Below are positions 61,204-64,000 of a stretch of DNA of 64,000 bases, piece after piece. The translations under genes were made by a program, and so were the position numbers. Each line of letters starts with the position of its first letter. Within the stretch, counting starts at the first letter, position 1. The DNA is from Candidatus Gastranaerophilales bacterium (lineage in GTDB: Bacteria > Cyanobacteriota > Vampirovibrionia > Gastranaerophilales > Gastranaerophilaceae), in contig CALUYW010000001.1 in NCBI GenBank assembly GCA_944325105.1, positions 1 through 64,000 on the forward strand, read 5' to 3'. Under the pieces are notes generated by a model. It was not told the origin of the DNA, made no database searches, and saw nothing but the letters and a program-made list of their open reading frames with translations.

Positions 61204-62217
61204 ATGATAATTGTAATGCGCCATGGTGCAACCAAGGATGATATTAATAAAGTAATAGATTTAATTAAACTAAAAGGGCGCGAAGTTCATCTTTCTGAGG
61301 GTGAATCTCATACCATAATAGGCGCTGTCGGAGAGAAAGTTATTGACCCTAGGGAATTTGAGCTTTTAGACGGTGTAAAAGAAGTTATAAAAATCTCCTC
61401 CAGCTACAAACTTGCTTCAAGAATTTTTCAGCAGGAAGATACAATAATTGAGGTTAACGGGGTAAAATTTGGCGGCGGATATACAGGCATGATAGCAGGC
61501 CCCTGTACAATAGAAAACGAAGAACAGATTTTTGAGTGCGCAAGGTTATTATCTCAATCAGGTGTAAAAATTATAAGAGGCGGTGCTTTTAAACCCAGGA
61601 CTTCACCGTATTCTTTTCAGGGCTTAGGAGAAGAGGGGCTAAAGCTTATAAGAGCGGCGGCTGATAAGTATAATCTTGCAGTTACATCTGAGGTTATGGA
61701 GATAAGCCAGATTCCTTTATTTATTAAATATGTTGATATTTTGCAGGTCGGCGCAAGAAATATGCAGAATTTTAACCTATTAAGAGAATTAAGCAAGGTA
61801 AATAAACCTGTAATAATAAAAAGAGGGTTATCGGCAACAATTAACGAGTGGTTAATGGCGGCAGAGTATATTTTATCGGGTACAAATAGAGAAGTAATCC
61901 TCTGTGAGCGTGGCATAAGGACTTTTGAAGTTGCAACTAGAAACACTCTTGACCTGTGTGCAATTCCCGTTGTTAAGAAAATGAGTCACCTGCCGATAAT
62001 TGTTGACCCGTCTCACGGTACAGGCTTAAGAGATAAGGTTGTACCTATGTCTTTAGCCTCAGTTGCAGCAGGGTGTGACGGTCTTATAATAGAAGTTCAC
62101 AACAAGCCTGAGTGCGCTCTGTGTGATGGTGCGCAGTCATTGTACCCTGAGCAGTTTGATGTATTGTTTAATAAATTAAAAAAACTCGCTCCGGTTGTAG
62201 ATAAGGTAATGAACTAA
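61204..62217 (+). CDS. aroF: 3-deoxy-7-phosphoheptulonate synthase (type I-beta)
   Basis: 337 residues from ATG 61204 (GGAGA upstream). An N-terminal ferredoxin-like regulatory domain (MIIVMRHGATKDDINKVIDL) precedes the barrel with GPCTIE, GGAFKPRTSPYSFQGLG, QVGARNMQNF, LCERGIRTFEVATRNTLDL and VDPSHGTGLRDKV. First step of aromatic amino-acid synthesis. The regulatory domain implies feedback control by an aromatic amino acid. Confidence 0.95.
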   Translation: MIIVMRHGATKDDINKVIDLIKLKGREVHLSEGESHTIIGAVGEKVIDPREFELLDGVKEVIKISSSYKLASRIFQQEDTIIEVNGVKFGGGYTGMIAGPCTIENEEQIFECARLLSQSGVKIIRGGAFKPRTSPYSFQGLGEEGLKLIRAAADKYNLAVTSEVMEISQIPLFIKYVDILQVGARNMQNFNLLRELSKVNKPVIIKRGLSATINEWLMAAEYILSGTNREVILCERGIRTFEVATRNTLDLCAIPVVKKMSHLPIIVDPSHGTGLRDKVVPMSLASVAAGCDGLIIEVHNKPECALCDGAQSLYPEQFDVLFNKLKKLAPVVDKVMN

Positions 62218-62222
62218 ATCAT

Positions 62223-63047
62223 CTACTCGCCTGTATCTTGGGTTATATAGTATCTGTCATCAAGGTTAAGTTTTTCACCTTGATACAAAATGGCGTCTAA
62301 AAGATTGAAAAAGTATTCCCTTTTTGCGTCAATAAAATCCTGACCTTTTTTCTGCCAGTTAGAACCTGCTCTGTAGTGTAAAATAAAATCTTCTATTGCC
62401 TGTATACTATACTCATCATCATAATTTGCTCTGAATTTTTCAGGCAGTACGGCTTTTCTTTCTCCTTTTATATGAAAAGTGTGTTTCATATGTCTTATTT
62501 TAAGGTTCGGGTTTCTTAAAAGCCATTTAAAGAGCTTTCCGCCCGTATCTGTTCTTTGAGTTTTTGTTTTGTATATAGACATTGAAAAATAATTTTTATC
62601 GGGTAGTTTTTGACCTCTGAAAATCAAAATGCCGTTCCATAAAAACTCTACTCCGCCTCTGAATTGGTGGATGCCGCAGATGTCATTATCGCCTAAGTAT
62701 TCGTTAAATGATATGTCATGTGTTAAGAACATGTCAGAGTCAATCAACACATGGATAGTGTCTTTTTCCCATCTGAAGTGCCTGTGAAAACCGTAGTTTA
62801 TGCCATAAGCCGTAATATAAGACGCCCCCGAAACAAGAGTTCTAAAGGCTACATTCAGACACTTTACGTTGTTTTCTTTGCAAAATTTCTTTATTTCTCT
62901 TTGCCTGTCAAATTTAAAAAACGGCACATTGTTAAATACTACAAATTCCCACTCGGGGTCTTTTACAAACCTTTTAAATGTTTCGTACTGTTTGTATAGT
63001 AACTCCGGTGTTTTATCAGCCCAAGTATATATTTTTACTTTATCCAT
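62223..63047 (-). CDS. Glycosyltransferase-like protein
   Basis: 274 residues. An N-terminal Rossmann-type start (MDKVKIYTWADKTPELLYKQ), a DxD-type motif in HVLIDSDMFLTHD, and a C-terminal helical part with HYRAGSNWQKKGQDF. This fits GT-A enzymes, but the family is not named. It lies just after the DAHP synthase on the other strand and 40 bp from glgX. Confidence 0.6.
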   Translation of the reverse strand: MDKVKIYTWADKTPELLYKQYETFKRFVKDPEWEFVVFNNVPFFKFDRQREIKKFCKENNVKCLNVAFRTLVSGASYITAYGINYGFHRHFRWEKDTIHVLIDSDMFLTHDISFNEYLGDNDICGIHQFRGGVEFLWNGILIFRGQKLPDKNYFSMSIYKTKTQRTDTGGKLFKWLLRNPNLKIRHMKHTFHIKGERKAVLPEKFRANYDDEYSIQAIEDFILHYRAGSNWQKKGQDFIDAKREYFFNLLDAILYQGEKLNLDDRYYITQDTGE

Positions 63048-63087
63048 AGCGCTAAAATATCACATATAGAATATTTGTGCAACTTAA

Positions 63088-64000
63088 TTATAATTCCTTA
63101 AATACTACAAGAGAATTAGGATTCAGCCTGTATTCAAGACCAAAAAATTCCTTAGGCTCAAATGTTAAATGTTCTTTATTTGATGTATCAAAAATAATGT
63201 ACCAGTTTTTGCCCTCTTTTGGATTTGGCAGTTTAAATTTGTAATCATAAAGATGCTTAGAAAACGCTATAAAAAATCCCTCGTTTTCATCATCAACCCT
63301 TATGCCAAGATAGTTTTTTGAATAATCAAACCAGAAGTTTTCACTGTTTTCGTCTAAAATTTGAGCGTGTTCGTTGTAGTATTTTAGTTTTTCATCGTAG
63401 TTTTTAAGTGAAAATACGTTATGTGTTTTTCTAAAATCCGCTAAACTTCTGCAAAATCTAAAAATTCTGTTCTCAAAAGTTCCGTTTGTGTTTACTGTGG
63501 CATAATTGTAATAATTTGTTTTGTCATCAAGGTTATAACTGTTATTATTTGCGCATTTTGAATGCATTATCATATCGCCTATTTGCATCATAGGCACTCC
63601 TTTTGATAAAAACAACATTGCAAGCTCTTTTTTTATGGAGTTTTCTTTAACTTCTTCCCTGCTATAGTTATCAAAGCATATTTCCCAATCCGAGCCGCCC
63701 TGAGTAGAGGGGTTTCTTTTTGAAAAACTGTTACAGTCATAAAGGCTAAAACCGTCATGGCAGCAGATATAGTTTATAGCTCCGTATTTATCCTTAAATC
63801 TGCTTTTTGTACCTTCAAAAACATTTCTTACATCATTTAAGTTTATATGAGTGGGAAAAAGCGCACTTCTTCTTATTGTATCTCTTGAAACGTCATTCCA
63901 CTCAAGCCAATTTTCGGGGAAATTTCCTAACTGATAGCAGTTAGCGCCTCCACATGTCCAAGGTTCTGCTATTAACACGATGCCATCTTGAGCTTTTGTG
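63088..64000 (-). CDS. glgX: Glycogen-debranching enzyme/isoamylase, C-terminal part
   Basis: Partial: the frame runs on through the right edge (TKAQDGIVLIAEPWTCGG). AEPW carries the catalytic Glu; ICCHDGFSLYDCNSFSKRN (family ITCHDGFTLNDLVSY) holds the next conserved His-Asp. The C-terminal beta domain follows. It removes alpha-1,6 branches in glycogen. The N-terminal carbohydrate module and the first catalytic Asp lie outside the window. Confidence 0.85.
   Translation of the reverse strand, partial: TKAQDGIVLIAEPWTCGGANCYQLGNFPENWLEWNDVSRDTIRRSALFPTHINLNDVRNVFEGTKSRFKDKYGAINYICCHDGFSLYDCNSFSKRNPSTQGGSDWEICFDNYSREEVKENSIKKELAMLFLSKGVPMMQIGDMIMHSKCANNNSYNLDDKTNYYNYATVNTNGTFENRIFRFCRSLADFRKTHNVFSLKNYDEKLKYYNEHAQILDENSENFWFDYSKNYLGIRVDDENEGFFIAFSKHLYDYKFKLPNPKEGKNWYIIFDTSNKEHLTFEPKEFFGLEYRLNPNSLVVFKEL

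Overview
The window is AT-rich (about one third G+C by eye) and bacterial. The gene set points to an anaerobic, flagellated, LPS-bearing member of the non-photosynthetic sister lineage of cyanobacteria (Vampirovibrionia/Melainabacteria, probably a gut Gastranaerophilales). The pointers are a Ycf45-type AAA-R3H ATPase, the cyanobacterial yggS-sepF pair, a lipid A cluster (lpxD-lpxC-fabZ-lpxA), flagellin, rubrerythrin, a small 4Fe-4S ferredoxin and a BadF-type activase. This placement is inference from gene content; no marker rRNA lies in the window.

Layout. 1-350: tRNA-Arg(CCU) inside an array of partial tRNA copies. 562-2139: a three-gene phage-tail-like cassette. 2249-2425: a probable 6S RNA. 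2444-9511: chromosomal genes, including a secreted hydrolase and a secreted metalloprotease-like protein, an omega-like subunit, purine nucleoside phosphorylase, Ycf45-like ATPase and a YgjP-type metallohydrolase. 9651-23143: a 13.5 kb integrative element in the 3' end of tRNA-Leu(GAG). It carries a large serine recombinase, a phage II/X-type replication protein, regulators, a DUF488 two-gene module, a run of zinc-ribbon and secreted proteins, and a resolvase gene broken by a 13-bp duplication. 23390-27397: fabF, acpP, sepF, yggS and pdxJ, all on the minus strand. 27500-43995: a giant zinc-ribbon/STAND protein, an acyltransferase, a ROK kinase, mfd, a parvulin lipoprotein, rfaE2, the lpx/fabZ cluster, an M29 aminopeptidase, a polyprenyl synthase and lepB. 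44096-49303: smc-scpA-scpB and a 59-residue ferredoxin. 49337-60507: membrane and secreted proteins, HIT protein, 5-FTHF cyclo-ligase, a CHAP-like protein, rubrerythrin, BadF-type activase, a DegT aminotransferase, flagellin, rsmE and the CCA-adding enzyme. 60737-61180: tRNA-Leu(UAG) in another array of partial tRNA copies. Then DAHP synthase, a glycosyltransferase-like protein and a glycogen-debranching enzyme cut by the window edge.

The most unusual signal is structural. All three tRNA genes are flanked on both sides by units in which part of the tRNA (5' acceptor/D-arm, or T-arm/3' acceptor) is followed across a 35-58 nt loop by its own reverse complement, and then by a degenerate tRNA-like sequence and a further copy of the leader or trailer. 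At tRNA-Leu(GAG) two tandem units have different arms, and each pairs perfectly within its own unit. At the same locus the 3' unit has been split by the integrative element; joining its two halves in silico restores the pattern. No explanation is visible among the proteins encoded here.
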